Positions 26,958 through 37,990 of a stretch of DNA of 64,000 nt are shown in pieces. The position numbers were made by a program, and so were the translations under genes. The first letter of the stretch is position 1; the number at the start of each line of letters is the position of its first letter. This DNA is from Blasia pusilla (lineage: Eukaryota; Marchantiophyta; Marchantiopsida; Blasiales), in the NCBI GenBank assembly GCA_050084515.1, contig CM114271.1, positions 37,324,001-37,388,000 of the forward strand, read 5' to 3'. The notes below the pieces were generated by a model. It did no database searches. It had not been told where the DNA came from and saw only the letters and a list, made by a program, of their open reading frames with translations.

Positions 26958-27575
26958 TGTCGTGCGCATACATATCGCTACATAACATACATCGCTGGTC
27001 ACATCTACACTACACAACACTAATCTTCCCCAAATACGGGTCGATCCACACATGTACAAAAATCAACTCATACATATACATGGAGATCACACAACAAAAA
27101 TTAAGAGTAGTAAAAACGGCACACCCGGCCTAAAACTCCACTCCTCAATCTACATCCGCATATCGAGCCTTGTCCACCCTAGGCTATCAAGGAATCCGGA
27201 CGCTAGCACCCTAGTCATATCTCACACACATACAAGAGAGGTGCTCCAACGGCCCAACATGAGAAAGATGGCTTAGGAAAGCCATCTTCCTCTCTTATAT
27301 AGGGTTGGGAAGAGCCAAAAGGCTCTTCCCCTAAAAATAGCTATCCCCTTGATAACCTGTGCGCACAGGTTACCAGGGGCGGGTGACATGGTCAACAAGT
27401 CATCCGGCTATAGAAGACCTCAATAGGAAAGTTGTCGAAAACAACGTTCCTGACACAATGGACCTATCCTCAACCTCATCCGACACTGTGGGATAAAGTT
27501 ACACTCAAGATAGTCCACTGGCTCCTACGCCCTATCCACGATAGATCTTGGCCTATCGGCTACTCAGATGTGACA
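26958..27575 (-). repeat. Gypsy family 1 3' LTR (618 bp as bounded here)
   Basis: Minus-strand 3' LTR starting TGTCAC and ending GCACGACA. It has two parts: a 459-bp core (27117-27575) shared with the right LTR, and a terminal module of about 137 bp (26958-27094) absent from the right LTR. The terminal module recurs directly inside the element at 27578-27714. Confidence 0.75.
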
Positions 27576-27577
27576 GT

Positions 27578-27714
27578 TGTCGTGCGTATACCTATCGCTA
27601 CACAACATTCATTGTTGGTCACATCTACACCACACAACACCGATCTTCCCCACACACGGGTTGATCCATATATGTACAAAAATCAACTCCTACATATATA
27701 TGGAGATCACACAA
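27578..27714 (-). repeat. Second copy of the terminal module, next to the polypurine tract
   Basis: This 137-bp block matches 26958-27094 at roughly nine bases in ten and in the same direction. It lies between the 3' LTR and the G-rich tract. Its first 40 bp also match 51254-51293 and, inverted, 63896-63935. Confidence 0.85.
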
Positions 27715-27745
27715 CCGCCCCCCTAGTTGGCAGTTGGATCCCCCC
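27715..27745 (-). promoter_or_regulatory. Candidate polypurine tracts
   Basis: On the minus strand two G runs lie here (complement of 27718-27723 and of 27740-27744), downstream of the pol stop and just upstream of the terminal module. This is the place and composition expected for the plus-strand primer. Which run is used is unclear. Confidence 0.5.
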
Positions 27746-27791
27746 AACTCCAGATAGAAAATATCACATCTCTCTAACATGACCTACTACC

Positions 27792-27936
27792 CTATACACA
27801 TCTCAAACACATCCATCGTCTCGTGGGAACTACATCAAGAGGGGGGGTTCAGACATGACATATGCCACCCTCGAGAACAACCATCACATACCAATATGGT
27901 GGTTGCATCCCTCGCAGATCCGCACAACAAACACCT
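27792..27936 (-). pseudogene. PHD finger at the C-terminus of the gypsy integrase
   Basis: The minus-strand frame reads CLLCGSARDATTILVCDGC then RGWHMSC. After a run of seven C bases one frame step is needed, and RRWMCLRC follows with a stop at 27794-27792. Together these give the full C4HC3 zinc pattern, with the tryptophan two residues before the last cysteine pair that is usual in PHD fingers. PHD fingers typically read histone H3 tails. At the integrase end such a domain would plausibly steer insertion, like the chromodomain of chromoviruses; this role is inferred. The shift in the homopolymer could be mutation or assembly error. Confidence 0.8.
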
Positions 27937-29000
27937 CAAGCCTGCACGTACCACTGCCAAACTCGGATCCAGTGTCCCGTCTACGTTCGAAAGATGACAT
28001 GGTGCACAATTGCGCCCATGATCCTTCCAAACCATACAATCCCGTGCCTCCAATATGAGGACTCCGGTCGGTAATACCTCGCGCACACATAGGATCGTGC
28101 GTCCTGCAGTGACATCCAACGTCATGGGTACCGCCTCTTGTAAATACACGTAATCTCCAGGATGAAACCTCCTAATCCTTGAACGATAACCTCCTCCACG
28201 AATGGTCGCGTACCTCAATGTATCTCTATGTTGAGCAATAACTAAGTTCTCAAAGGCCATAAGCATAACTCTATGAAAAATTTCCGCCCTTTGAGAACAC
28301 GCTTGTCCCCACACATCTGGATCATCAAGATCTTAGACCTCCGCCATGTCACGTTGAATAGCTACAAGTAAATCCATCTCTCTCCCAAAGAGCAAGAAGT
28401 ATGGTGAAAATAACGCAAAGGATGCATGCTAACTAAAGCGATAACCCATAGCCAACCATGGCAACTGTAGGTCCCACTCCCTCAATTGTCCTCGCTGCAA
28501 GCCATACTTGCGCAATCCTCTCTTCACCGTCTGTACTACTCTCTCCGCCAACCCATCCGCCTCAAGATGATCTCTAGATGTGGTGCAGTGATCTATCAGC
28601 GTCTGATCACAAAAGGCCTGAAACTCTCCCCTGAACTCGGTACCTTGGTCAATCAACACCTCCGCCGGTGCACCAAAGTGACTAAGCACACGACTAGAAA
28701 AGCATAGGTTGTTCCCTCGCTCGCCTTGTCCAATAGTGCCACCAACTCTATCCACTTGGAGAAATGCTCCACCATGACCAACACGTATCTATGATGACAC
28801 CTCGTCAATGGCAAAGATCCCGCAAAGTCTAAACTCCACTGATAACCTAAACCCATAATCGGCAAAGGATGTAACTGCGGAGTGGGAGCATTGAAGGATG
28901 CTCACACTCTGTCACATACCATACATTTGGCCACAAACTGTTGTATCCCAGTATGCATGCCGCGCCACCAATACTGAACTTGGAGTAAGCTGTAAGTACG
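27937..29000 (-). pseudogene. Gypsy integrase
   Basis: Near 28990-28900 the zinc-binding N-terminus ends in YWWRGMHTGIQQFVAKCMVC. The catalytic core starts around 28865 (YQWSLDFAGSLPLTRCHHRY, LVMVEHFSKWIEL) and continues in 28755-28429 (EVLIDQGTEFRGEFQAF, then LEADGLAERVVQTVKRGLR). This supplies the three acidic residues D, D and E of the integrase family. The C-terminal region in 28314-27937 has GDYVYLQEAVP, a GPY/F-like barrel, and leads into the PHD finger. Frame changes between the blocks make it a pseudogene. It normally inserts the cDNA into the host chromosome. Confidence 0.9.
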
Positions 29001-29079
29001 CTTCACTCCAAAATGTCCCAACTCCTCATGGGCATGTCGCACTACACGTGCTCGCTGGGAAGGATGAGGTACCACTCAT

Positions 29080-29660
29080 ATCCTACCATCTCCCCTTACC
29101 CGCCAAATGTGAGTCCCCTTCCACCTGAACCTCCTGGCTTGCCGTAGGATCTGATCCCGCTCCCTAGCACTCATTGTGCTCGCTATGACGCCAGTGTGCA
29201 AGAACTCCACAACCTCCACGTCATCATGGATATCACGACCACCTGTCGCCTCCTCACTGACCTCCGAATCCAAAGACTCATCATCCAACCCCACTACTGG
29301 AGTCATCACTTGTGGCTGACCTACCATTGTCAACCAACAAAGATAGGCATATGCATGCCAACCGGGCACTATCTCCTCATCACTCTCTCCGTGCCATCGA
29401 GCTCTTGTATTGTCTCTCTGGCTCAGACATGGGTTACGACTCAACCCATTCACATCTTGGTTTAGCCACTCCCTCTCCTCATCATCCCTCTGAGTAAGCA
29501 CTGCTCCTAGATCCAACATGCTCCAATCCGTATGTAAATGGAATGGGTGACCCCTAACCGGTCTCTGTAAAATAGATAAGGAGGTCAACCTGTCCTTGAG
29601 TTCCTAAAATGTTGGCTCCTGATCATCTCCCCACAACCAAACCTGATCAAGTCTCAACAA
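29080..29660 (-). pseudogene. Gypsy RNase H region
   Basis: The frame 29588-29076 begins with QRPVRGHPFHLHTDWSMLDLG and AVLTQRDDEERE, the start of the Ty3/gypsy RNase H domain. The D in HTDWS corresponds to the first catalytic acid. Later residues are acidic and less clear, and part of the domain seems lost. The region lies between RT and integrase, as expected. Confidence 0.75.
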
Positions 29661-29732
29661 GGTCAAAGACTTTGCAATCGCACTACAACCCTTCACATAC
29701 CGTCGATAGAAGTTTGCCAGTCCAAGAAACGC

Positions 29733-30430
29733 TCAAACTCGACTCACATTTGTAGGGCGTGGAATCTGCGCAATAGCCTCCTCCTTTGTCTGATGAGCGC
29801 CTAACCCACTCGGGTATATGGTGTGTCCCAAGTACTCAAATTTCTCCTTCAAGAATCTACACTTGCATGGATGTAACTTCAGTCCATGTAACTGCAATCG
29901 CGGAAACACCTCCTCCAGGTGTCGCTCATGCTCCTCAACCGTAGAACTGAAGATAAGAATGTCGTCTATGTAACACCGTACAAAATCAAAGCCAGCCATA
30001 ATCCTATCCATCACTTTCTGAAACTCTGCAGGCGCATTCTTCAACCCCAAATGGTAAGAATTGCCATTGATACAAGAAATCTCTCCAGAACCGATCTATC
30101 CCCCATAATGTTGTCTTCTCCTATCCTCCAACTTGATAGGAAGTTGATGATAGCAAGCACGAAGATCTAAAGTATTGAAGATCTTTGCATGCCCTACCGC
30201 ATCAAAGATCTCCTCAGGCACGGTATACCAATCTGACCTCGTCTATCGGTTAATAGGAAGGTAATCTCCACACATCCGCCTATCCGTCCAATTGCCATAC
30301 ATATCCTTCTTCGCCGGCATGATTGTGGCAGATGCATACTCCCCATGTGATAACTCCACAAGGCCTGCCTCCAACAAGTCCTGACTCCTGCTCTGAATCA
30401 AGGCTCGCTACATATCAGAATACCTGTAGG
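29733..30430 (-). pseudogene. Gypsy reverse transcriptase
   Basis: Palm and finger motifs on the minus strand appear in order: LVELSHGEYASATIMPAKK and WTDRRMCGDYLPINR (about 30400-30240), then FNTLDLRACYHQLPIK (about 30180-30130). Then, in the clean frame 30050-29733, come GLKNAPAEFQKVMDRIMAGF, the catalytic CYIDDILIFS, HLEEVFPRLQLHGLKLHPCK and EYLGHTIYPSG. The YIDD box keeps its aspartates. A few stops and frame changes lie before 30050. The enzyme copies the element RNA into DNA inside the particle. Confidence 0.93.
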
Positions 30431-30899
30431 GTCGACGAAAGATTGGCGTATCACTAGCCAACTCAATCTGTATCCCGGGACCCTTTAGCGTACCTAAGTC
30501 TCTCATACTGAAGACAAAACAACTTACATGCCCTCTCTGAAAACTATGAACTCACAGTCGCTCTCCTCCTATCAACTTGAGACATATCACAGGCTCTCAA
30601 GTCTCCATCATCACCTCACTCAGCGAGGACGGAACCTCTAGCTTTGGTTGCTATGTAGCAACCCTAGCCACCTCCGCAATAGTCACTCCACTATGACCTC
30701 CTACGCCATGCTCCACATCCAAAAAAACAAACATGTGCTACTCTGTCCGCCTTCGCACTCTCTGCTTGAATGACGTCCCAGGAAGTCCATGGGTGCCTAT
30801 CTCTCCTCGTCCCACCCCCAGCCAATGCCTGTATAGACCCTGTAGGAAATGGTCCAACTCGTGGACGTGACAACATGGATGACACTCGCATCCGTCTAT

Positions 30900-31890
30900 G
30901 CTCAGCCATACCTAGGTTGACTATCCATGTGAGACCGTTGAGGTCCATTGCGTGCCCCAACACCTGTCTCCCGGATGCCTCAATCATACTTGGCACCGCC
31001 GTAGTACCCGTAGCAAACCCCCTGGCGCGCTCGCGCTCATCTGTTGTAGGCTCCTCTAATGGTCATGTCACCTCATCCCAAATCATGCCTGTCCCTCCCT
31101 GACAAAAGGCATGGGATGCAGGGAAGCTCACCAACGTAGGTAAGGCTGCCCTCAACTCCCCCACCCTATTGGCCATCGCCAACGGTGGTCTATCATCCCG
31201 CGTCACCACCTGAGATTGACGCCCAAAGCTCAAAATAGCATCCACTATGAGATGTGGTGCTCTCTATACTCTATCGTATGCTCGACTAAATACCTCTGAT
31301 GGTATTAGGTTCGTCCACCATAATCATGGACAATGGGCACGTGATCCAACTCTCGCTGCATCTTGCAACACAACAGGTCCCAACCAGGACCTCACCTGAT
31401 GCACACTCGTCATCACACGTGCACGAGTGTCTCCCAACAATGGCACGTTCTCCAAAATGTACGCTGGAGAAGATGTCTGACTCTCCTGCAAGTGTTGTAC
31501 TACTCGCAACATCTCTCAAAATATCCATCACCTCGGATCTTACAATCCAAATCCTCGCACAGCTGATGAATGACCCTGACATGGCCATCCAGAAATCACC
31601 AAATGAATAGTGCCAACTCTATCCAGGTCCTACGCCCCCACCAAAGAGATGTCCGTGGGTAGTGTATGCAGATATCCCCGTATTGCAGATACCGGCAACA
31701 ACTCACGATACCTCTGGACCAATCTCGCTACGTAACGTAGTGATACTAGTCGCGTAGTCTCATGTCTCTCCACATAAAGGTACTGATGCACCCGTATGCA
31801 TGACTGCAATACTGCAGCCAATATGGTGCTAATCCCTCCGAAGAGATCTAACACCCTAACACCCTCCTTGGACATTACCACACAATGGGT
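30900..31890 (-). pseudogene. C5-cytosine DNA methyltransferase domain inside gypsy pol
   Basis: On the minus strand, canonical DNMT motifs follow in order. Motif I: VRVLDLFGGIST (DLFGG at 31848-31834), SAM binding. II-III: HQYLYVERHE and later ELLPVSAIRGY. IV: SGWPCQGHSSAV, with the catalytic cysteine codon at 31581-31579. VI: YILENVPLLGD (ENV at 31452-31444). VIII: DAARVGSRAHC then LWWTNL near 31365-31305. A target-recognition-like part follows with VTRDDRPPLAM and PTLVSFPASHAF. IX-X: DERERARGFATGT and RQVLGHAMDLN (to about 30900). It would transfer methyl groups from SAM to cytosine. At least three stops and several frame changes inactivate this copy. It sits between retropepsin and RT with no LTR or intron between, so it is part of the element. 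Subfamily not assignable by eye. Confidence 0.88.
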
Positions 31891-31899
31891 GTAGTATCC

Positions 31900-32640
31900 A
31901 GTGGGATTAACGTCTCCACTTCAGGAGCCCGATCCCCACGTGACTCTCGCTGCTCCGGGATAAAGGCATGACTCCACACCTACCTCACGAGGTCGTCGAC
32001 ACTCCTTTGTAGCTCTTGAGTCATACCTCACAATGGTGAAGAGTTCTCGCCCATAGGGGAAGAGACATCCACCATGGCCAGTCTCTCCGTGGGACTATCC
32101 GCTATAGGGACATCCTCCGCATGTGCATTCCACTCCAACAACTCTCCTCGCCAACTAACACTACCTATGAAAGTTGCCAACGTGATCACAGACTCGTCTT
32201 GTGATTGACCACCTCGTCCCACAAACTGCACGGGTAACTGACTCATCTGGCCATCACCTGACCGCCATCCTAGTCGATAAGCAACGGTCTCCTTCCAGAA
32301 GTCAAGGATGAATCCTAGGGGATATAACACTGTACTCCCTACCAACACATTATACGACTCATGTGGTGTCGTAATCGCACGTGTGTGCACCATAGCACTA
32401 ACTGTTGCATGCTCTGGCTGGACTCTGACAACTATCTTCTGTTGAGTCATATACAGCATGGGTGACACGCCCCCAATCGAGATCTGTATCTAGAAGGAAT
32501 AAGTCTCAATGTCGGCCTTCTGTATCCCCAACGCTAAACACGCCGCCTTCCCTAACATCAAGGGCTGCGCTTCCGAATCAAGTAGGACGCGCTACGGGTG
32601 GTATACAATCCCCGTTGGACTAACCAAGAAAAATACTCCA
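31900..32640 (-). pseudogene. Gypsy retropepsin (aspartic protease)
   Basis: The active-site region reads RVLLDSEAQPLMLGKAAC near 32590-32530, where the usual DSG has become DSE. The homologous copy at 51274-51591 keeps DSGAQPLMLGKA. The distal part in 32468-32028 has QQKIVVRVQPEHA and YNVLVGSTVLYPLGFILDFW, the second half of the fold. A spacer of about 100 residues then leads to the methyltransferase. The enzyme would cut the Gag-Pol polyprotein. Confidence 0.8.
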
Positions 32641-34629
32641 GCTCGGTTATCCAGTAACATTACTCCAGGTGTTACCACTGCTCGCTCTATGGCCGGTCGA
32701 GCTGGCATATCTATCAACTTCGCCGCCGCCGTATGCCATGACTCTGTTGGGGACATCCCGAGCATCGGCTCTGAGGGCAAGTCCACCACCTCCTCAACTA
32801 CCTCTGACCAAGAAGTAGTCACCTCTCCACGCTCACACAACGTGGCGGCCAGCCGGAACACCACAGCTCGTCCAACTCCCAATGTCGCCAACTCTATGGC
32901 GGAAAATAGCGGAGTCTGACTCACTCAGGTGGCCACCTCCAACACTATGGTCGACACTGAGTCCACTCGAGCTGGCATAGGAGTTTTCACTCCAACTCCT
33001 CGTGACGTCCACCTAGATGCCTGAGCTGTAGGCACCTCTGGTTGTCGAGGCACCATCAATGGTGTGTGTAGTGCCTCCGACAATGTGAATGATTGTGGAA
33101 CCCTGGCTTGCCGTCCATCGGTCCCCTCCGGTAGGTCAATCTCAACTCCACCTCTCGATGGCTCGGTGCCTCTCGTAGCATCCCGAGTCACCACTGCAGC
33201 CGCCTCAACCTGAGCTGCACTACACATAAACCCAATACTGGCAAGATCCTCACCCGGGTCAGGGTAAGAGGTAGAAGCTGGAGCCACACTAGTTGCTCGC
33301 GGCTCCGTGCCTTCCGTGAGTTGCATCATCATCATGACAGCAATCCTCTGCTCTAAATGATCGATGCGTGAGAGAAATGTTGGCTCTCGTGCTCTTGCTC
33401 CATCTCCTATGGCTGGTGGTTGTCCTCTACCACCACGTCCAGGAAGAACTCCCTGATCTCCTCCAAGACGACCACCCCCAGGCCCTCGGCCTATCTCTAG
33501 ACGTGCCTCTCAACGAAGGTCAAATCATCTATCCCTAGTGGGACCATATCTGGGGCAATAGTCACACTGGTATTGTGGTGGGGCCATCCTCTAGGGCTCC
33601 TAAGCAATCAGAAGCGCTCGTGGTCCTCTCCCATGCTCTGTGTAGTCTCTCTGCCTATGGGCCCCTCCACACGTCCAGCAAGACAACATATGTAGGTACG
33701 GGTCGTTGCCTCATAGGCTCACAATATCCGCCCTGCTCTCTGGGCACACTGGCCTCCTCCTGTGGTATTGGTGCTCATTGTGGCACCTGTGCGGTCACCA
33801 TCGCTCGTGGACCCGTCGACTCTCAAGAAAATCCAGCGGTCACTACCTGCTCCTCACTCATGTTAAGCTCAATACGCTCAGAAAAATCATAGACCACCTT
33901 CAATGTGGGCTTCGTTGTGTGAATCAGCACCGCATCTCGGAATCTCCTCCGTAGTTCTCGGTCTAGATTCCCAAACCAATACTGGACGGACTGCGCCTGA
34001 GTCACTCCATACGTAGCATTGATCAGCCTCCTCATGCGCGTTAATGCCTCTCTTAGACTCTAACCTGATTGTCGCTGAAAATCATGTAGACTCTTCAGCT
34101 TGTCAATGCGTACACCCTGGTAGCTCTTCCCCAACTTTCGGAAGAACTCCATTGTGGGGCTGAAGCTGGGTGGCCCTCTACCACTAGAGGTCTCTGCCAC
34201 ATCGCCTGTCTCACTGCCCTCCTCTCCATCTAGTCTCCGGCCTAATGGTGTGGGTTTCTCTCCTCTCACAATCCCATCATATGCATCGCGACCACTAGTG
34301 GACACATACCCTAGAGCCCAATACATCCTCCAGGCATCGATCTCTATTGAATATAGTGATCAAAACTCCATGTAATCATCCATCAAATGACCCTCCAAGT
34401 GCTGGAACAACCCCTTCCATGCCATGAAAGGGTTGAATCGTGTTGGGGTCCGTATCTCTTGGTAGTCGCACCACGTATCAAACTCTTGGATAAAATCATC
34501 TAAGTCGATGGTGCCCACTGCACCCAAGAAACGACGCATGTCTCGATGGCCCATGTCATCCATCTCCTGCCAAATGATATTGCCTCCGTCTACGATCTCG
34601 TCACAAGACCCAATATCTAGTGATGACAA
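32641..34629 (-). pseudogene. Gypsy Gag with nucleocapsid zinc knuckles
   Basis: The gag domain lies in fragments at 34629-34360 (RRFLGAVGTIDLDDFIQEFD, then GLFQHLEGHLMDDYMEF), 34326-34060 (SYQGVRIDKLKSLHDFQRQS) and 34035-33823 (QAQSVQYWFGNLDRELRRR). Near 33580-33540 a zinc-knuckle-like CDYCPRYG follows. A basic and glycine-rich part is next, and then a P, T and S-rich linker (33335-32925) towards protease. Order and motifs match the two gag copies at 52-53 kb and 60-61 kb. It forms the virus-like particle and packs the RNA. Stops and frame changes break it. Confidence 0.82.
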
Positions 34630-36366
34630 TCTAGCCAGAGATGGATGTCACGGTAGCTCCTCACTGGTAACCCCTCGGTATCTCACTCCACTCTATGTCA
34701 CACCTCTACTACTGCTCGCACTTCCCCGTTCTTCCGAACCCTGGAAGAACGTCGTGATGACAACCTTGTCTCACCTGCTCAAGCACTCAGACTCACCGAA
34801 AGTCTCCCACACTCTTTACTAGCTCACCTATGCTAACGTCGATCTTGTGATGAATACCAAACCTCATGCACACTCAACACTCATGCTCACCATGAGCCTC
34901 CCAACTGACTCACCTAACCTAGTGACACTCTCTCGGGTCATACACGCGACCCCTACTTGGAAAACGTCGTACATCCACCAACATGCTACACATGAAAAAA
35001 GCCTACACTCGTCACCATCACTGCACCCACCTAGCACCAACTACTACCCGATACCCAGCACTCTCAATCACACACGATAAGTGCGGGAAAAGGGACTCAA
35101 ATGGGTAACCTAATCACGCCCTCCAACCTACTGTATCGTCAACACACACTCCTCCATGTGGTTCGACAACCTCTGTAGCACAACCATCTCCTTGTACAAC
35201 ACGACAAAAACCTCATGTCAATGGATGCGGACTACCCATCAGCATCAACATACTAACACTCCGTCATCAGCTCATCGTTGTAGAGGTTCCATCTCGACCC
35301 CAACTATGTAACTCTCCTCAAACCACATCATGGCTCCTACCACGTACTCCGCCCCAATCTCTCTTGCTCATCCTAATCATCCACTTCCCATGAAGCGCGC
35401 AAGACACCGCTGATCCTTGGGGCCCATAAAGTCAAACATCACCAATCACCTGTAGGGAATTACTCGATCCAAGCTTGAGTGCCACCCTTGTCCGCCTCCC
35501 AGGCTGGACCCGACCTCCGGCTCATGCTTCTCTTATTATCCGTATTGCTGCCTGAGAGATTGAGACTCCCGCCCCGTCGATCCAAGGACCGCGATTACCC
35601 CAAACCCTGCCCAAAATCCCGCTCCACCAGTTCCGTCTCCCAACTCTCCACTTTTGGTTCCCAGCTTTGTCACTTCCGGCTCCTGGGTTCATCACTTCCG
35701 GCTCCCTTTTCCTAGTCCCGCACTGAAGTTCGGGCACGCTGCCTTATGCAACTGCCCACGTTCTTGGAGGTCCTTTCTCCCGACTCTCCCCTCTCTACCG
35801 CGGCCTTGGCCCTATGTGGCCCGTTGAGGGCACGTAACCCTATGCGGTTGCAACCCTACTTCCCTCCATCCTCAGAGCCTGTGATGCGCGTCCCTATGCA
35901 CCCGGTCCACCAAACCTCCCCCGTGTGACACTTGGCGGCCACACGATTGGCTAGCTTTACTCAGCCCGACCTGGGTACCTTCCGCGCCTTCCTCCCCACT
36001 CATAGTGCCCTATCCCTATCACCTGCGCGATCTAACCCTAGGCGACCTAGCCGCCCTTTACTTGACAGCCCCCCGGCGGTTGCAAGCCCTAACTCTCCTT
36101 CTTGGTTACTCCCAGCATTCTTGCTATTAGATGACGTTACACCTACCGTCACAACCTACGCTACACCCTACTCTTGTCCCCAATGAACCCGCACCATCAA
36201 AATCTGAAAAAAACGGACAGCGCTTCCGCGCATAGCCTTCTGAACAGAGAAATGACCAACGCCCGCAACACACGCATTTCCAAGGGCTCTTGACCGAGGC
36301 AACTCCCTTGCCTACCTGCAAACAATGAATTCCCACCAGCCCCCTAGCATCTTTCTCATGTAAAAA
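34630..36366 (-). other. Gypsy family 1 5' leader
   Basis: About 1.7 kb between gag and the 5' LTR, with no conserved domain. Pyrimidine-rich on the plus strand. A long untranslated leader is common in plant gypsy elements. No clear tRNA primer site next to the LTR was seen. Confidence 0.6.
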
Positions 36367-36825
36367 TGGCACACCCGGCCTAAAACTCCACTCCTCAATC
36401 TACATCCGCATAGCGAGCCTCGTCCACCCTGCGCTATCAAGGAATTTGGACGCTAGCACCCTAGTCCTATCTCACACACATACAAAAGAGGTGCTCCAAC
36501 GGCTCAACATAAGAAAGATGGCTTAGGAAAGCCATCTTCCCCTCTTATATAGGGTTGGGAAGAGCCAAAAGGCTCTTCTCCTAAAAATAGCTATCCCCTT
36601 GGTAACCTGCACGCATAGGTTACCGGGGGCGGGTGACCTGATTAACAAGTCACCCGGATATGGAAGACCTCAATAGGAAAGTTGTCATAAATGATGTTCC
36701 TGACACAATGGACCTATCCTCAACCTCATCCGACAATATGGGACAAAGTTGCACTCAAGATAGTCCGCTTGCTCCTATGCCCGATCCACGATAGATCTTG
36801 GCCTATCGACTACTGAGATGTGACA
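36367..36825 (-). repeat. Gypsy family 1 5' LTR core, 459 bp
   Basis: Same length as, and closely similar to, 27117-27575, with the same direction. Followed on the right by TTGG. It lacks the 137-bp terminal module found at the left LTR. Confidence 0.92.
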
Positions 36826-36829
36826 TTGG

Positions 36830-37990
36830 ATTCCTTACTTGGGAAAGAAGCCATCCTTGTTGGCTTTAATGGGGTTTAATTTCCATGAGTACTTTCACGT
36901 GCATTATTGGGAAGACCTCTTAAATAGCAAAAATTGTGGGCATTGTCTTGGAAAAGTTCAATGACTACCAAACAAGCAATGCCATTATGGAGATAGTTGC
37001 GTTGGGTTGTTGGATACCATTGAGAGAGCTAGTAAGACTAGGTCTAAAAGATTATTGGGAGGGGTAAGCAATATTTTTTGCACCTAGACTTGGTGAAGAA
37101 ACTATGAAAGGTGGTGGAGAAGAAAGGGGTTGTGTAGTTGGACTTTTTTCCTTGTGAATCTTTTAATCCGAGAGATAAGCAAGTGAGGGAGAAAAATTCT
37201 TGGATAGCTAGAAATAAGCAAAACTTGATGGATTGGCTTGAAGGAGATCAAGGAAAAATTTTCATGGCCAAAAAAAATGTAAGGAATAGTTGGAGAAGAG
37301 GAATTTAGAGGAAGTGGAGGAGGTTTGTAAGGAAAGGGCATGTAGCTTTGTGCCCAAAGAGAAAAGAGATGAAGATCTTTGAGATGCGGTAAGAGAAGAG
37401 GAAGATAGGAGAGAGGAAACTATTGTCAATCCGAAGAGACCGTTTTTAACAAAGTTTCATGTGATTTGAAAAGAGTTTCATATGTGTTGAAGAGAGAGAG
37501 GTATTTCTTAGTTCATATTTTATGTTTATGCTCCTTCTTCATAGGCACTTCCTCCCCATACTTTTATTCTTCTTCCCTACTATGGAAATTCATCTAAATC
37601 TAACAGGTCGCACCACTCATGAAATAATATTGTATCCAATTAACACTCAATAGATAGTTCCAAAATCGAAAGAATTCATTGGGAGTATAAATGTGGAAAT
37701 ATGGCTAAAAGACGATTTGAGTGGAATTTGCAAGTTTTGCACGTGGATAAATTCCGTGTGGACAAACTTATGTCTAACAGAATAGTGTCGGGCATGCGAC
37801 AAGGTTGTACACGGACAAGGTGTGTGTTCATGGATATGTTTATGATCGTGTGGGCTCCGATTCCCCCAGCTACCACCAGGCCTTGTCCCATTTGCAAAAT
37901 AAACTCGAGCTCGGCCATCCCACACCAAATCTAGCAATTTGTCGCCAATTCTTGCCACCCGTCTTATAGCCTAGACCAAGCCTTCTCTAT
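36830..37990. other. Right flank of gypsy element 1, no recognised gene
   Basis: Purine-rich on the plus strand to about 37500. Overlapping frames on both strands at 37647-37958 have no known motif. Confidence 0.45.

Larger units (their letters stand above)
26958..36825 (-). mobile_element. Ty3/gypsy retrotransposon encoding a DNA methyltransferase and a PHD finger
   Basis: About 9.87 kb, flanked by TTGG on each side (26954-26957 and 36826-36829). A 459-bp LTR core is found at both ends (27117-27575 and 36367-36825). Read on the minus strand the order is 5' LTR, long 5' leader, gag, retropepsin, C5-cytosine methyltransferase, RT, RNase H, integrase, PHD finger, polypurine tract, 3' LTR. RT before integrase defines Ty3/gypsy. 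The methyltransferase between protease and RT is highly unusual. Scattered stops and frameshifts show this copy is old, yet the motifs are well preserved. LTR copies are alike but not identical, so insertion is not very recent. Confidence 0.92.

Noticed and set aside
30900-31890. Methyltransferase as an independent host gene hit by the element
   Set aside because: It is in the same strand and order in two gypsy families, directly after the protease, without introns or LTRs in between.
32509-32919. 136-codon plus-strand frame, and similar frames at 33575, 59347 and 61209
   Set aside because: They mirror the gypsy gag/protease frames on the minus strand and show no domain of their own.
37647-37958. 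103-codon minus-strand frame, possibly a gene
   Set aside because: It is histidine-rich low-complexity text, with overlapping frames on both strands and no motif.
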